The position numbers and the translations under genes were made by a program. Of a stretch of 36,177 bases of DNA, positions 1-7,688 are shown one piece after another. The DNA is from Coxiellaceae bacterium (GTDB lineage: Bacteria > Pseudomonadota > Gammaproteobacteria > Coxiellales > Coxiellaceae). The stretch lies in the NCBI GenBank assembly GCA_029212925.1, contig JARGOB010000026.1:1-36177 (forward strand), in the 5' to 3' direction. Within the stretch, counting starts at the first letter, position 1. Each line of letters begins with the position of its first letter. The notes beneath the pieces are model-generated. The model was not told the origin of the DNA. It ran no database searches and worked only from the letters and a program-made list of their open reading frames with translations.

Positions 1-65
1 GTTTTGCGATTCGTGAAGGTGGCCGTACTGTTGGTGCGGGCGTTGTTGCGAAAATCATAGAATAG
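1..65 (+). CDS. tuf: Elongation factor Tu, C-terminal end (partial)
   Basis: The window opens inside a gene whose last 20 codons, starting at base 3, encode a peptide beginning FAIREGG and ending VVAKIIE before TAG at 63-65. This is the conserved last beta strand of domain 3 of EF-Tu, the GTPase that brings aminoacyl-tRNA to the ribosome. Only the C-terminus is present. rpsJ starts 14 bases downstream with no terminator between, so tuf and rpsJ are very probably co-transcribed, as in fused str-S10 arrangements. Confidence 0.93.
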   Translation, partial: FAIREGGRTVGAGVVAKIIE

Positions 66-79
66 AAGAGGTAAGAGTT

Positions 80-403
80 ATGGCAGTGGTAAAGAAAAAT
101 CAACGCATTCGGATCCGTCTAAAAGCGTTTGATCATAAGCTTATCGATCGTTCTACGAAAGAAATTGTCGAAACGGCTAAGCGTACAGGTGCTCAAGTGA
201 TTGGCCCTATACCAATGCCTACTCGCATCGAACGTTATACGGTATTGATTTCACCTCACGTGGATAAAGATGCACGTGATCAATACGAAATCCGTACACA
301 TAAGCGCTTGGTGGATATATCAAACCCAACTGACAAGACTGTTGATGCTTTGATGAAACTTGATCTGGCCGCCGGTGTTGATGTTCAAATCAGCGTCGAA
401 TAG
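80..403 (+). CDS. rpsJ: 30S ribosomal protein S10
   Basis: A 107-aa protein that matches S10 along its length, with the motifs [24 protein letters not shown] and [18 protein letters not shown] and the end [12 protein letters not shown]10 sits in the head of the 30S subunit and, with NusB, takes part in antitermination. The family is about 103 aa; this copy has a few extra N-terminal residues (MAVVKK). GAGG lies upstream of the ATG. It normally heads the S10 operon with rplC immediately downstream. Here rplC is 4.6 kb away and rpsJ is followed by a strong hairpin terminator, so it appears to have become the last gene of the tuf transcript. Confidence 0.98.
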   Translation: MAVVKKNQRIRIRLKAFDHKLIDRSTKEIVETAKRTGAQVIGPIPMPTRIERYTVLISPHVDKDARDQYEIRTHKRLVDISNPTDKTVDALMKLDLAAGVDVQISVE

Positions 404-430
404 CCTGTAGCTTCCATATCGGATGTACTG

Positions 431-460
431 TGTCATCCCGGACTTGATCCGGGATCCAGA
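431..460. repeat. Dispersed palindromic intergenic element (copy 1)
   Basis: An element starting TGTCATCCCGG and ending CCGGGATCCAG, with self-complementary TCCCGG/CCGGGA arms. Related copies lie at 18028-18057, 26332-26361, 27243-27270, 27409-27438 and 28477-28506. Half copies lie at 561-572 and 2028-2038. All are intergenic. It resembles the REP-like short palindromes of many proteobacteria. Confidence 0.75.
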
Positions 461-536
461 ATCTAAAAAAGCCCGCATTAGCGGGCTTTTTCTTAACACT
501 AAATTCCCAAACTTGGCTCACATCTGAAACCTACAG
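449..536. repeat. Terminator-bearing repeat, copy A
   Basis: Bases 449-515 recur at 561-627 over an equal length of 67 bases with only a handful of mismatches. The shared stretch starts CCGGGATCCAGAATC and contains a complete intrinsic terminator. The right part (about 480-536, including CTCACATCTGAAA) also recurs in degenerate form at 2034-2090. It overlaps the dispersed palindromic element at 431-460. Confidence 0.8.
467..492. terminator. Intrinsic terminator after rpsJ
   Basis: The hairpin GCCCGC-ATTA-GCGGGC (471-486) is flanked by an A-run on the left and a T-run on the right. It can therefore end transcription from either strand: tuf-rpsJ on the plus strand, or the ATPase gene arriving on the minus strand. 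Confidence 0.85.
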
Positions 537-560
537 CTTTATCTTGGTGTAGTCGATGAA

Positions 561-627
561 CCGGGATCCAGAATCTAAAAAAGCCCACATTAGCGGGCTT
601 TTTTGTAACACTAAACTCCCACACTTG
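561..627. repeat. Terminator-bearing repeat, copy B
   Basis: A near-identical direct copy of 449-515 that carries a second hairpin terminator. It lies immediately 3' of the ATPase gene at 639-1859, on the opposite side of that gene from the degenerate copy C at 2034-2090. Confidence 0.8.
581..604. terminator. Second intrinsic terminator, bidirectional
   Basis: The stem AAGCCC/GGGCTT has a loop containing CATTA and T-runs on both strands. It is a duplicate of the hairpin at 467-492 with one stem change (GCCCAC). It lies 35 bases past the stop of the minus-strand ATPase and probably terminates that gene. Confidence 0.75.
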
Positions 628-638
628 TTACTAAAACA

Positions 639-1859
639 TCACATTAGTTGAGATAAAAATGTCTTAGCGGGGACGATGATGGGTGTGTTGATGCTGAAAC
701 AATTTTTATCAACATATGGCAAGTCCAGTACCACTTGAAATGCATGTTTAGCCCCAGTCTGCTGTTGAAAATCTGCAAGGTTTGGGCTGATTTTTTTATT
801 GTCTGAGTGTTTGGCTTCAACTAAAAACCAGGCTTCGTTATTTCTGGATACTAGAAAGTCAACTTCCTTTTTGTCGCGCGTTCTTATGTAGTGTAAATCA
901 AATTCACCAAAGCCTCTATCAGTCCAGTAATGAACAGCTTTTAATAAGTGTGAGGCGATAAAGTTTTCTGTGCGAGCTCCTAGGTCGTTAATAACGGACC
1001 AATCCCATAAAAAAACCTTGGGCTCTTTCAGTAAGGAGCGAGAAATATTTTTTGACCAGGGGCGGATGCGGTAGCAGAAATAAAAAGCTTCTAAGATCTC
1101 AATCCAGCGTGTGATGGTGTCTACGGAGGTGCGAGTGAATTTAGCAAGATTGCTGTATGTGATTTGGTTTGACGCATTTTGTTTTAATATGTCCATTAAT
1201 ATTTGCATGCGATTTAAATCATGAATGACATTGATATCGCGAATGTCTTCTTGTAGTAATTGCTGTTTGCGAAGATTTTGCCATCGAGTGCTAAATGGTG
1301 GGCTGTGTTGAATAAATGGTTTTGGGAAACCGCCAAATTGGTATAAATTTTGGAATGTTTCATTGTCTAACTCTGTTGGTTCGGCAATTTCGGTATCGAG
1401 CAAGGTTGTTCGTAAACATTCAGCAACTGACATGGGATGCATGCGGTAGGGCAAGTAGCGGCCCATTAGGCTGTCACCACCTTTTTTGTAGAGGTCCAAT
1501 CGGGCGCTGCCGGTGATAATAATGTACATCTCGTTGTGGTAGGTGTCATAAAAGCCTTTTAGGAAGTTTTTCCAGTCGGGTCTTTTGTGTATTTCATCAA
1601 ATACAATGATGGGTTTGTGGCTGTTATCGGATAGTTTATTTTGGTTGGCTGTTGCGTGTTCATAAATAATGGTTGGGCCATTTAAAATGATGGTGCGATG
1701 GTCCTCGTTATCCCAGTTAAGATAAGTGAAATCTTCGTACTGTTCTTTTAGGTGCAGGCTGGTAGTGGTTTTGCCCACTTGGCGAGGTCCGGACAGGAAT
1801 AGCATCTCTGTCTCGTTTTTCAGGTGGTTGTCTATGAGTGAATTGTAAAGTCTATCCAT
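639..1859 (-). CDS. AAA_14/DUF4143-type ATPase
   Basis: A 406-aa protein of the AAA_14 + DUF4143 family. Walker A is SGPRQVGKT (K30), Walker B is IIVFDEIH (D88, E89), and a sensor-like strand IIITGSARLD lies near 112-121. The C-terminal DUF4143 part contains EVDFLVSRNNEAWFLVEAKH (D333, E347, K349), the D...ExK pattern of a PD-(D/E)XK nuclease-like fold. Members of this family are common in accessory DNA, and their cellular role is not well established. The gene is transcribed against the ribosomal operon, is flanked by repeat copies B and C, and has a palindrome overlapping its promoter. It looks intact and full length. I infer that it arrived by transfer. Confidence 0.9.
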   Translation of the reverse strand: MDRLYNSLIDNHLKNETEMLFLSGPRQVGKTTTSLHLKEQYEDFTYLNWDNEDHRTIILNGPTIIYEHATANQNKLSDNSHKPIIVFDEIHKRPDWKNFLKGFYDTYHNEMYIIITGSARLDLYKKGGDSLMGRYLPYRMHPMSVAECLRTTLLDTEIAEPTELDNETFQNLYQFGGFPKPFIQHSPPFSTRWQNLRKQQLLQEDIRDINVIHDLNRMQILMDILKQNASNQITYSNLAKFTRTSVDTITRWIEILEAFYFCYRIRPWSKNISRSLLKEPKVFLWDWSVINDLGARTENFIASHLLKAVHYWTDRGFGEFDLHYIRTRDKKEVDFLVSRNNEAWFLVEAKHSDNKKISPNLADFQQQTGAKHAFQVVLDLPYVDKNCFSINTPIIVPAKTFLSQLM

Positions 1860-1893
1860 ATGCTAATATCTTCAAATACAATGGGTTGGTAAT

Positions 1894-1955
1894 GACTATT
1901 TTACGACGTATCGTAAAATAGTCAAGGCAATTTTATGATGCGTCGTAAAATAGTC
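1894..1955 (-). promoter_or_regulatory. Palindromic operator overlapping the ATPase promoter
   Basis: A perfect inverted repeat with 13-base arms (GACTATTTTACGA / TCGTAAAATAGTC) and a 4-base centre spans 1894-1923. A second, one-mismatch version (ATTTTATGA / TCGTAAAAT) lies at 1930-1951. On the minus strand the palindrome contains TTGACT (1925-1920) and TAAAAT (1903-1898) separated by 16 bases, a good sigma70 pair 38 bases before the ATPase start. A repressor bound here would block RNA polymerase. Autoregulation is inference. Confidence 0.65.
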
Positions 1956-2033
1956 GGGGTAACCTAAGGTACTGCCTTTCATTTGCGGGTTGGATGTAGG
2001 TATAAGCCATTAAAAAGGCGGAATTATGTCATC

Positions 2034-2090
2034 CCGGGCTTTTTTATAACGCTAGATTGCTAAACTTGCCTCACATCTGAAATCTATAAT
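2034..2090. repeat. Degenerate terminator-region repeat, copy C
   Basis: It resembles 480-536 in order and spacing: GGGCTTTTTT, TAACGCTAGATT, AAACTTG, CTCACATCTGAAA. The left hairpin arm is lost. A half copy of the dispersed palindrome (TGTCATCCCGGG) lies at 2028-2038. Copies B and C bracket the DUF4143 ATPase and its operator. Confidence 0.55.
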
Positions 2091-2241
2091 TTGACATTAT
2101 AATGACATATTTATTGCGTATAAGCGTCGCAAATTGTCATTATATGAGTGTATGCCATGCTTATAAGTTCTAAAATTGATATTATGGTGACAATCCGTCA
2201 ATAAGACTATTGTGCGATGATAACCTGGAATCAATGAAATT

Positions 2242-3117
2242 ATGATAAGAGAAATAAAATCCGTAAATGTAATGTTTTTTACAGTGGCGATGCTACTGCT
2301 AAGTTCTTTTGCAGCAGCGAGCAATGTGGTTAGCGATGTTGAGCGTTATGAGGCAATCACATTGCCTGACACTCAGGTACGTCATATTCATTCAAGGTTC
2401 ACGCATCAGAATTATAAAATTTATATCAGCATACCTGTTGGCTACTATCAGAATATCCATAAGCATTACGCTAGCATTTTTTTGCTAGATGCTGACTATA
2501 GCTTTCCTATTGCAAAAGGCATTACTGAGCATTTATCGGATCGCCACCGTACTTCTGATCGCATTATTTTTGGTATCGCCTACGACGGACCGTTGCAATA
2601 TAAGCTAAATCGAACGCGTGATTATACACCCACGCATGTGGCTACTGGTGGTTATGGTAAGCAATATCAGGCGGTATCCGGTGGTGGCCCTGCTTTTATG
2701 AAATTTATTCAAAAGGAATTGATTCCATATCTATCACATAACTATCGACTCAGCTCAGAGCGTACGCTTGTAGGGCATTCTTATGGTGGGTTGTTTGCTG
2801 CTTGGGTGCTGTTAAATCATCCGAATGTATTTAGCAATTATATCATTGTCAGTCCATCATTGTGGTATGACCACCATAAGCTGATGAACCAAGAGAATCG
2901 TTTGTTAAAGAATAAACATGCCAAGCCAGTTCATGCGTTTTTTGGTATTGGTAGTAAAGAAAATGCAGGTTCATATAAGATGATTGATGACCTTAATGCA
3001 TTTACTGCAAAACTATTAAAGCAACATAAGAAAAATCTCAGTGTGAAGACAGTTGTCTTTTCTGGCGAAGACCATGATACTGTATTTCCTGTAGCATTTA
3101 CGCGCGGACTCAATTAA
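2242..3117 (+). CDS. Secreted alpha/beta-hydrolase, putative esterase (PF00756-like)
   Basis: A 291-aa alpha/beta hydrolase. Residues 1-27 look like a signal peptide: charged R3/K6, a hydrophobic MFFTVAMLLLSSFA core and an AAAS cleavage region, so it is probably exported. The nucleophile elbow GHSYGG gives Ser180 and GEDHDTV gives the catalytic His278. The RDYTPTH segment (126-132) and the layout fit the esterase D/IroE/Fes-like family. Substrate unknown. The start at 2242 is preferred over an internal ATG at 2272 because it supplies the positive n-region, though neither has a strong ribosome-binding site. Its stop overlaps by two bases the stop of the convergent ATPase gene. Confidence 0.82.
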   Translation: MIREIKSVNVMFFTVAMLLLSSFAAASNVVSDVERYEAITLPDTQVRHIHSRFTHQNYKIYISIPVGYYQNIHKHYASIFLLDADYSFPIAKGITEHLSDRHRTSDRIIFGIAYDGPLQYKLNRTRDYTPTHVATGGYGKQYQAVSGGGPAFMKFIQKELIPYLSHNYRLSSERTLVGHSYGGLFAAWVLLNHPNVFSNYIIVSPSLWYDHHKLMNQENRLLKNKHAKPVHAFFGIGSKENAGSYKMIDDLNAFTAKLLKQHKKNLSVKTVVFSGEDHDTVFPVAFTRGLN

Positions 3118-4253
3118 ATGTTATCACTCTCATATTTTAATAAGACTTCCTGAATTAATGGATCTATCAGTCGATAGCTGCTATCGCTATTTTGTTCGAT
3201 ATAATCATTCTCCACTAATTGTTGCAGTGCAGCGACGATGGTTGGGCTAGTAATATTTAACTGTTCTTGCACTGCTTTGCCAGTTAATGTTTTATTTTTA
3301 CCAGATGCAATTAATGTCAGTAATTTTAGTTGCCCGACGTTGAGTTGACTTAAATGCATACGGCTATCTGTTAGGCGTGATTCAATAAATTTATCCCAAG
3401 TTTTTTTAATTAAGAGGCTAGTAATTTCATTGTTAGCTTCTTTCCAGATTTGGTAGCATAGGTTATAAACACGTTTTGGATGGCGTTGTGTAAGGGTTAA
3501 TATTAAGTCAATATCTTTATCTGTTATTGATTTACCAAAACTTTTATTAGCCACTTTGTTGAGGTAGTTTTTGTAATCATCTGTAGAGATTCTGTCGAGC
3601 CTAATTCTTTCGCATAGCTCATACATTGGCATGGCTTTATTATCAAACATGTTGTGCAAGATGCGTCTATTACTGCCTGAAAAGATAAAAATAATGTGTT
3701 TGCTTATTTGTGCAAATTCTCTGATCGCACCTTGCAGGGTAAAGCCACCTTTTAGAAGGTGTATTTGTTGGATTTCATCTAAATAAAGAACCGCTTTTTT
3801 CTTCTCTTTAGTAAGAATGTCCTCAGCCAGTGACAGAGCAGTAAATAGTGATTCGCTGACATCATTTTCTCTTGCTGGGGTCAACTGGACTGATGCAAGG
3901 CCTTTAATGCCAAAGGTCCAGTTGGTTTTAGATTTGGAGAAGTAGCGTGCTATTTTTGCAATTAAGTTCTCTTGCTGTGGTACGACTTGCGATAGAATTT
4001 TTTCAACAGCATCCAGTATTTTTGCTTGTACAGCATGTTCGGTTTTGGCAAGGAAGAAATTAGCTTCAGCACTGGGTAGTTTTAGTTTAGAGAGCGCATG
4101 TTGAGCCAGGCTGGTTTTGCCAAAACGTCGCGGTGCAACAAGCAGGGTATGATGACCGTGCTCGATGTTATAGGTGAGCGATGCTGACTCCTCTTGGCGT
4201 CCAATAAAGGCCTTACCTTTGGCGATTCCCTGTGGGAAATAATCAGTATGCAT
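3114..4253 (-). CDS. ATPase_2-family AAA ATPase with C-terminal winged helix
   Basis: A 379-aa ATP-binding protein. Walker A is APRRFGKTS near residue 46, Walker B is AVLYLDEIQ near 154-162, and an arginine-containing sensor-like segment IFSGSNRRI follows. The C-terminal ~90 residues (LTGKAVQEQLNITSPTIVAALQ) look like a winged helix-turn-helix. This is the STAND-like ATPase_2 (PF01637) layout; functions are mostly unknown. The ATG at 4253 is chosen because GGAG lies six bases upstream; an in-frame ATG at 4265 has no such site. It is a separate family from the DUF4143 ATPase but shares that gene's promoter architecture. The stop codon overlaps that of the esterase. Confidence 0.85.
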   Translation of the reverse strand: MHTDYFPQGIAKGKAFIGRQEESASLTYNIEHGHHTLLVAPRRFGKTSLAQHALSKLKLPSAEANFFLAKTEHAVQAKILDAVEKILSQVVPQQENLIAKIARYFSKSKTNWTFGIKGLASVQLTPARENDVSESLFTALSLAEDILTKEKKKAVLYLDEIQQIHLLKGGFTLQGAIREFAQISKHIIFIFSGSNRRILHNMFDNKAMPMYELCERIRLDRISTDDYKNYLNKVANKSFGKSITDKDIDLILTLTQRHPKRVYNLCYQIWKEANNEITSLLIKKTWDKFIESRLTDSRMHLSQLNVGQLKLLTLIASGKNKTLTGKAVQEQLNITSPTIVAALQQLVENDYIEQNSDSSYRLIDPLIQEVLLKYESDNI

Positions 4254-4280
4254 GTTTTGCTCCATATATAAGGTATGGCT

Positions 4281-4334
4281 ATTTTACTAGGCAATCACCT
4301 ACTAGGCAACTGCCTAGTAGGTGATTGCCTAGTA
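4281..4334 (-). promoter_or_regulatory. 50-bp perfect palindrome over the ATPase_2 promoter
   Basis: Bases 4285-4308 and 4311-4334 are perfect reverse complements (24-base arms, 2-base centre). Each arm holds two TACTAGGCA units separated by six bases, giving four half-sites. On the minus strand it contains TTGCCT (4309-4304) and TAAAAT (4286-4281) spaced 17 bases apart, 27 bases before the gene start. It reads as an operator for a dimeric or tetrameric repressor; the regulator is unknown. Confidence 0.65.
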
Positions 4335-4402
4335 ATGCGATAACTAGCCGAAACCAGCAATACGGTATAAGATATTGTTTTTGTGACAGTAGGGAGTGAC
4401 AT

Positions 4403-4794
4403 ATGCCGCATGATGCAAGTCTGGAGAAGCCAACGTTTGAAAAAGGTACAGGCGAGACAGCAACTTATACCCATAATCATTCACAACTCTTGAGTCAGTT
4501 TGGGCTTTTTACTACGGCGGATGTTGATAAGGCTAGTAAAAAGGTAAGACGTTGCAGATTAAACGCACAGTTCCGTGTGCGTAGAGATGGGTTGTTTGAT
4601 AAACAGCTAAAGGTGATTGATGATGCCATCAAACATGATGACGTGTTGCTTGAGTCGCTGAGGAAGGCGCGCGAGAAACTCCCGAGCAGTCGACCGAGTC
4701 GCTGTACTATCAGTTAGCGATGAGTACGTTTGAGCAGCTAAAAAGGCGTGGTAGCGTGATGCATAACTTTAGTGCCGTATCATCTCAAAAATAA
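4403..4794 (+). pseudogene. Unknown small gene, probably frameshifted
   Basis: An open frame from ATG 4403 (GGGAG just upstream) gives 104 aa ending at 4717. From about 4684 another frame continues the coding-like composition (EQSTESLYYQLAMSTFEQLK...) to TAA at 4792-4794. The frames join at CTCCCGAG (4679-4686): one extra C would read K-L-P-E-Q-S and yield about 130 aa. This suggests a one-base loss in a C-run, either real decay or a sequencing error. The protein is polar and helical in its second half; I recognise no family. It lies between the ATPase operator and the rplC promoter. Confidence 0.5.
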
Positions 4795-4806
4795 TGAAGA
4801 AAATAG

Positions 4807-4835
4807 TTGGAACTTAGTTGTTTTTCATGTATCTT
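4807..4835 (+). promoter_or_regulatory. Candidate rplC-operon promoter
   Basis: TTGGAA (4807-4812) and TATCTT (4830-4835) with a 17-base spacer, about 165 bases before rplC. Each hexamer matches consensus at four positions. A promoter is expected here because the terminators after rpsJ and the opposing genes cut rplC-rplQ off from the tuf transcript. Confidence 0.4.
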
Positions 4836-4892
4836 TAGCTCCCTGGGTGAATATGGTTAGGATTTAACCGGCTCAGCAGATTTAAAAAGTTG

Positions 4893-4922
4893 AAAATGGT
4901 CCCTCTGCTAGGGGCCATTTTT
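4893..4922 (+). terminator. Hairpin with T-run in the rplC leader (attenuator or terminator)
   Basis: An 11-bp stem AAAATGGTCCC / GGGGCCATTTT with a 7-base loop runs into a T-tract. It lies between the candidate promoter and rplC. Its loop TCTGCT (4904-4909) is complementary to AGCAGA at 4875-4880 and again at 4935-4940, which would allow alternative pairing. It could be an attenuator (L4-type S10-leader control is known in E. coli) or simply the terminator of the preceding small gene. Confidence 0.55.
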
Positions 4923-4946
4923 ATTAAGTGATTAAGCAGATTACGT

Positions 4947-4969
4947 TTCCTTAAGCAATGCTTAAGGAA
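4947..4969. repeat. Perfect palindrome just upstream of rplC
   Basis: TTCCTTAAGCA and TGCTTAAGGAA, 11-base arms with a single-base centre, end 19 bases before the rplC ribosome-binding site. There is no T-run. It could be a protein-binding site or a leader RNA hairpin. Confidence 0.5.
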
Positions 4970-5001
4970 GGTTATCAGCCTCTAATGTGGAGAAAGCTAA
5001 T

Positions 5002-5649
5002 ATGTCAATGGGACTCATTGGCCGTAAATGCGGTATGACCCGCGTTTTCCTCGAAAGTGGGGAATCAGTGCCAGTTACTGTGGTTGAGGTTCATCCTCAC
5101 CGTGTAACGCAAGTGAAAACGGTTAAGCGTGAAGGGTATCGTTCGGTTCAAGTAACCACCGGTACTATTAAAGCATCTAAGGTTAACAAACCGCGCGCAG
5201 GTGTATTCAAACGAGCTAAAGTAGAAGCCGGTAACGTATTGATGGAATTTCGTCTTAAAGATGACGAGCATCAAGACGTTAAACGTGGCGATGAACTTGG
5301 CCTCGATTTATTCAAAGAAGGCCAAATGGTCGACGTAACAGGCGTATCACGCGGTAAAGGTTTTGCCGGTTGTGTTAAGCGTCATAATTTTTCAATGCAA
5401 GATGCTACTCACGGTAACTCGATTTCTCACCGTGCTCCTGGTTCGATTGGTCAATGCCAAACACCAGGCCGCGTATTTAAAGGTAAGAAAATGGCAGGTC
5501 AAATGGGTAACGTACGTACAACCGTACAAAACCAACGTGTCGTTAGAGTTGATGCCGATCGTAAAATCATTCTTATCCGTGGTGCGGTACCGGGTGCTCC
5601 TGGTGGCCAAGTCATCATCAAGAATGCTGTTAAGAAAGGGGAAGGCTAA
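5002..5649 (+). CDS. rplC: 50S ribosomal protein L3
   Basis: A 215-aa L3, an early-assembly 23S rRNA-binding protein close to the peptidyl-transferase centre. Diagnostic segments are [13 protein letters not shown] at the N-terminus, [13 protein letters not shown], and [15 protein letters not shown] and [12 protein letters not shown] in the central loop. The ATG at 5002 is chosen over an in-frame GTG at 4987 because GGAGA at 4989-4993 is well spaced and the family starts near this point. It is the first gene of the displaced S10 block; its stop overlaps the rplD start by one base. Confidence 0.97.
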   Translation: MSMGLIGRKCGMTRVFLESGESVPVTVVEVHPHRVTQVKTVKREGYRSVQVTTGTIKASKVNKPRAGVFKRAKVEAGNVLMEFRLKDDEHQDVKRGDELGLDLFKEGQMVDVTGVSRGKGFAGCVKRHNFSMQDATHGNSISHRAPGSIGQCQTPGRVFKGKKMAGQMGNVRTTVQNQRVVRVDADRKIILIRGAVPGAPGGQVIIKNAVKKGEG

Positions 5650-6257
5650 TGGAACTTCAGGTAGTTAATGCAGGTAAAGTAGAATTAGCCGACAATGCTT
5701 TTGCGATAGACTTCAACGAAGGTCTTGTGCACCAAGTAGTGACTAGTTATATGGCAACCGGTCGTGCGGGTACTAAAGCGCAAAAGACGCGTAGCGATGT
5801 GAGTGGCGGTGGTGCTAAACCATGGCGTCAAAAAGGTACTGGCCGTGCACGTGCTGGTACATCACGAAGCCCAATCTGGCGTTCGGGTGGTGTGACATTT
5901 GCTGCACGTCCACGTGATTACAGCCAAAAGATTAATAAGAAAATGTATCGTAAAGCCATGGCATCGATTGTGTCTGAGCTTATTCGTCAAGACCGTTTGG
6001 TATTGGTTAACGAATTATCGATTACAGAAGCTAAGACTAAGCAAGTTGTTGGCTTAATCGATGGCTTAAAGCTTGATGTCAAAAGTGTATTATTAGTAAC
6101 GGCTGCCCAAGACGACAATCTTGTGTTGGCGGCGCGTAATATACCGTTTGTTGATGTTTACTCAGTTAATCAATTAGACCCAGTGGCTTTGATTGGTTTT
6201 GATAAAGTGGTGATGACCGTTGATAGTGTCAAACTGCTTGAGGAGAAATTAGCATGA
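5649..6257 (+). CDS. rplD: 50S ribosomal protein L4
   Basis: A 202-aa L4, whose long loop lines the polypeptide exit tunnel. The loop motif [20 protein letters not shown] and [11 protein letters not shown] are present. In E. coli L4 is also the autogenous repressor of the S10 operon, acting on the leader RNA. That matters here because the leader-like hairpin lies ahead of rplC rather than rpsJ. The start overlaps the rplC stop (TAATG); its end overlaps rplW by four bases, so translation is probably coupled. Confidence 0.97.
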   Translation: MELQVVNAGKVELADNAFAIDFNEGLVHQVVTSYMATGRAGTKAQKTRSDVSGGGAKPWRQKGTGRARAGTSRSPIWRSGGVTFAARPRDYSQKINKKMYRKAMASIVSELIRQDRLVLVNELSITEAKTKQVVGLIDGLKLDVKSVLLVTAAQDDNLVLAARNIPFVDVYSVNQLDPVALIGFDKVVMTVDSVKLLEEKLA

Positions 6258-6556
6258 GCACACAGCAAGAAAGATTATTGAAAGTAGTGATGTCACCGCA
6301 TATTTCTGAAAAAAGTTCTTCAGGAAGTATGGGTAACCGTCAATACACATTTAAGGTAGCGGTCGATGCAACTAAGCCTGAAGTTAAGGCTGCACTAGAG
6401 CAGTTGTTCAGTGTCAAAGTTGACTCGGTTCGTATGATTAAAATGAAGGGTAAGTCGACTCGTTTTGGCCGAATTCAAGGTAAGCGCAAAGATTGGAAAA
6501 AAGCGATGGTTACTTTGGGTGAAGGTTCTGAGATCGATATTGCGGTACAAGCGTAG
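6254..6556 (+). CDS. rplW: 50S ribosomal protein L23
   Basis: A 100-aa L23, located at the tunnel exit and a docking site for trigger factor and SRP. The pattern [37 protein letters not shown] is typical of the family. The start overlaps the rplD stop as ATGA. Standard length with no unusual features. Confidence 0.96.
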   Translation: MSTQQERLLKVVMSPHISEKSSSGSMGNRQYTFKVAVDATKPEVKAALEQLFSVKVDSVRMIKMKGKSTRFGRIQGKRKDWKKAMVTLGEGSEIDIAVQA

Positions 6557-6567
6557 GAGTTGAATTA

Positions 6568-7395
6568 ATGCCTTTAGTAAAAGCAAAACCAACCTCACCG
6601 GGACGTCGCTTTGTCGTAAGCGTTAAGAGCCCTGAGTTATATAAAGGTAAGCCTTATGGCCCTTTATTAGAAAAGAAAAACCGTACTAACGGTCGTAATA
6701 ATGCAGGTCGTATTACTGTGCGTCACCGTGGTGGTGGACATAAGCAAGCTTACCGTATTGTCGATTTTAAACGAAACAAAGACGGTATCATTGGTAAAGT
6801 GGAACGTATCGAATACGATCCAAACCGTAGCGCGCATTTGGCTTTAGTATTATATGCAGATGGTGAACGTCGTTATATTATTGCACCAAAGAACGTATTG
6901 AAAGATGCAGAAGTGCAATCAGGTGTAACAGCGCCGATTAAACCAGGTAACTGTTTGCCATTGGACAACATTCCTTTAGGTACAACGATTCACTGTGTTG
7001 AATTAAAACCAGGCAAGGGCGCACAAATGATGCGCAGTGCTGGAACGTCTGCACAGTTGGTAGCGAAAGAAGGCATCTACGCTATTTTGCGTATGCGTTC
7101 AGGTGAAATGCGTAAGGTATTGTTAACTTGCCGTGCAACGGTAGGTGAAGTATCTAACTCAGAACACAGCTTACGCTCATTAGGTAAAGCGGGTGCTAAC
7201 CGCTGGCGTGGTCGTCGTCCAACCGTTCGTGGTGTTGCGATGAACCCTGTTGATCACCCACACGGTGGTGGTGAAGGTAAAACGTCAGGTGGTCGTCATC
7301 CAGTGAGTCCAACGGGTGTACCAGCTAAGGGTAAGAAAACCCGTAGCAATAAGCGTACTAATAAAATGATCATACGTGATCGACGTAAGAAATAG
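6568..7395 (+). CDS. rplB: 50S ribosomal protein L2
   Basis: A 275-aa L2, a core 23S rRNA-binding protein needed for subunit association and peptidyl transfer. Visible hallmarks are [19 protein letters not shown] at 42-60, the late [17 protein letters not shown] with the conserved histidine, and a basic tail. It is almost entirely encoded with CGT arginine codons, typical of a highly expressed gene in this genome. 11 bases follow rplW. Confidence 0.98.
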   Translation: MPLVKAKPTSPGRRFVVSVKSPELYKGKPYGPLLEKKNRTNGRNNAGRITVRHRGGGHKQAYRIVDFKRNKDGIIGKVERIEYDPNRSAHLALVLYADGERRYIIAPKNVLKDAEVQSGVTAPIKPGNCLPLDNIPLGTTIHCVELKPGKGAQMMRSAGTSAQLVAKEGIYAILRMRSGEMRKVLLTCRATVGEVSNSEHSLRSLGKAGANRWRGRRPTVRGVAMNPVDHPHGGGEGKTSGGRHPVSPTGVPAKGKKTRSNKRTNKMIIRDRRKK

Positions 7396-7407
7396 AGGGG
7401 ATAGACT

Positions 7408-7677
7408 GTGTCAACAAGATCAGCATACAAAGGACCTTACTGCGCAGACCATCTAATTAAGAAGGTTGAAGCAGCAGGTGATTCGAATCGCCCAATTAAG
7501 ACTTGGTCGCGTGCATCAATGATTCTACCGATGATGGTTGGTAAAACGATTGCAGTACATAATGGTCGTGACCATGTGCCGGTTTATATTACAGAGAACA
7601 TGGTTGGTCATAAGCTCGGCGAATTCGCGATTACTCGTAAGGGTAGTCATGGCGATAAAAAGTCGAAGAAGAAATAG
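7408..7677 (+). CDS. rpsS: 30S ribosomal protein S19 (GTG start)
   Basis: An 89-aa S19, a head protein that pairs with S13 near the A-site finger. Motifs include [34 protein letters not shown] and the basic end KSKKK. The start is GTG at 7408 with AGGGGA seven bases upstream; no in-frame ATG fits the family N-terminus. Confidence 0.97.
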   Translation: MSTRSAYKGPYCADHLIKKVEAAGDSNRPIKTWSRASMILPMMVGKTIAVHNGRDHVPVYITENMVGHKLGEFAITRKGSHGDKKSKKK

Positions 7678-7688
7678 AGGATTAAGAG

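Noticed and set aside
2097..2324. A 75-codon frame on the minus strand overlapping the start of the esterase gene
   Set aside because: It crosses the esterase signal peptide and AT-rich upstream DNA, and has no plausible protein features.
4295..4480. A short minus-strand frame across the 50-bp palindrome
   Set aside because: It consists largely of the palindrome and the leader of the opposite gene, with no start signal.
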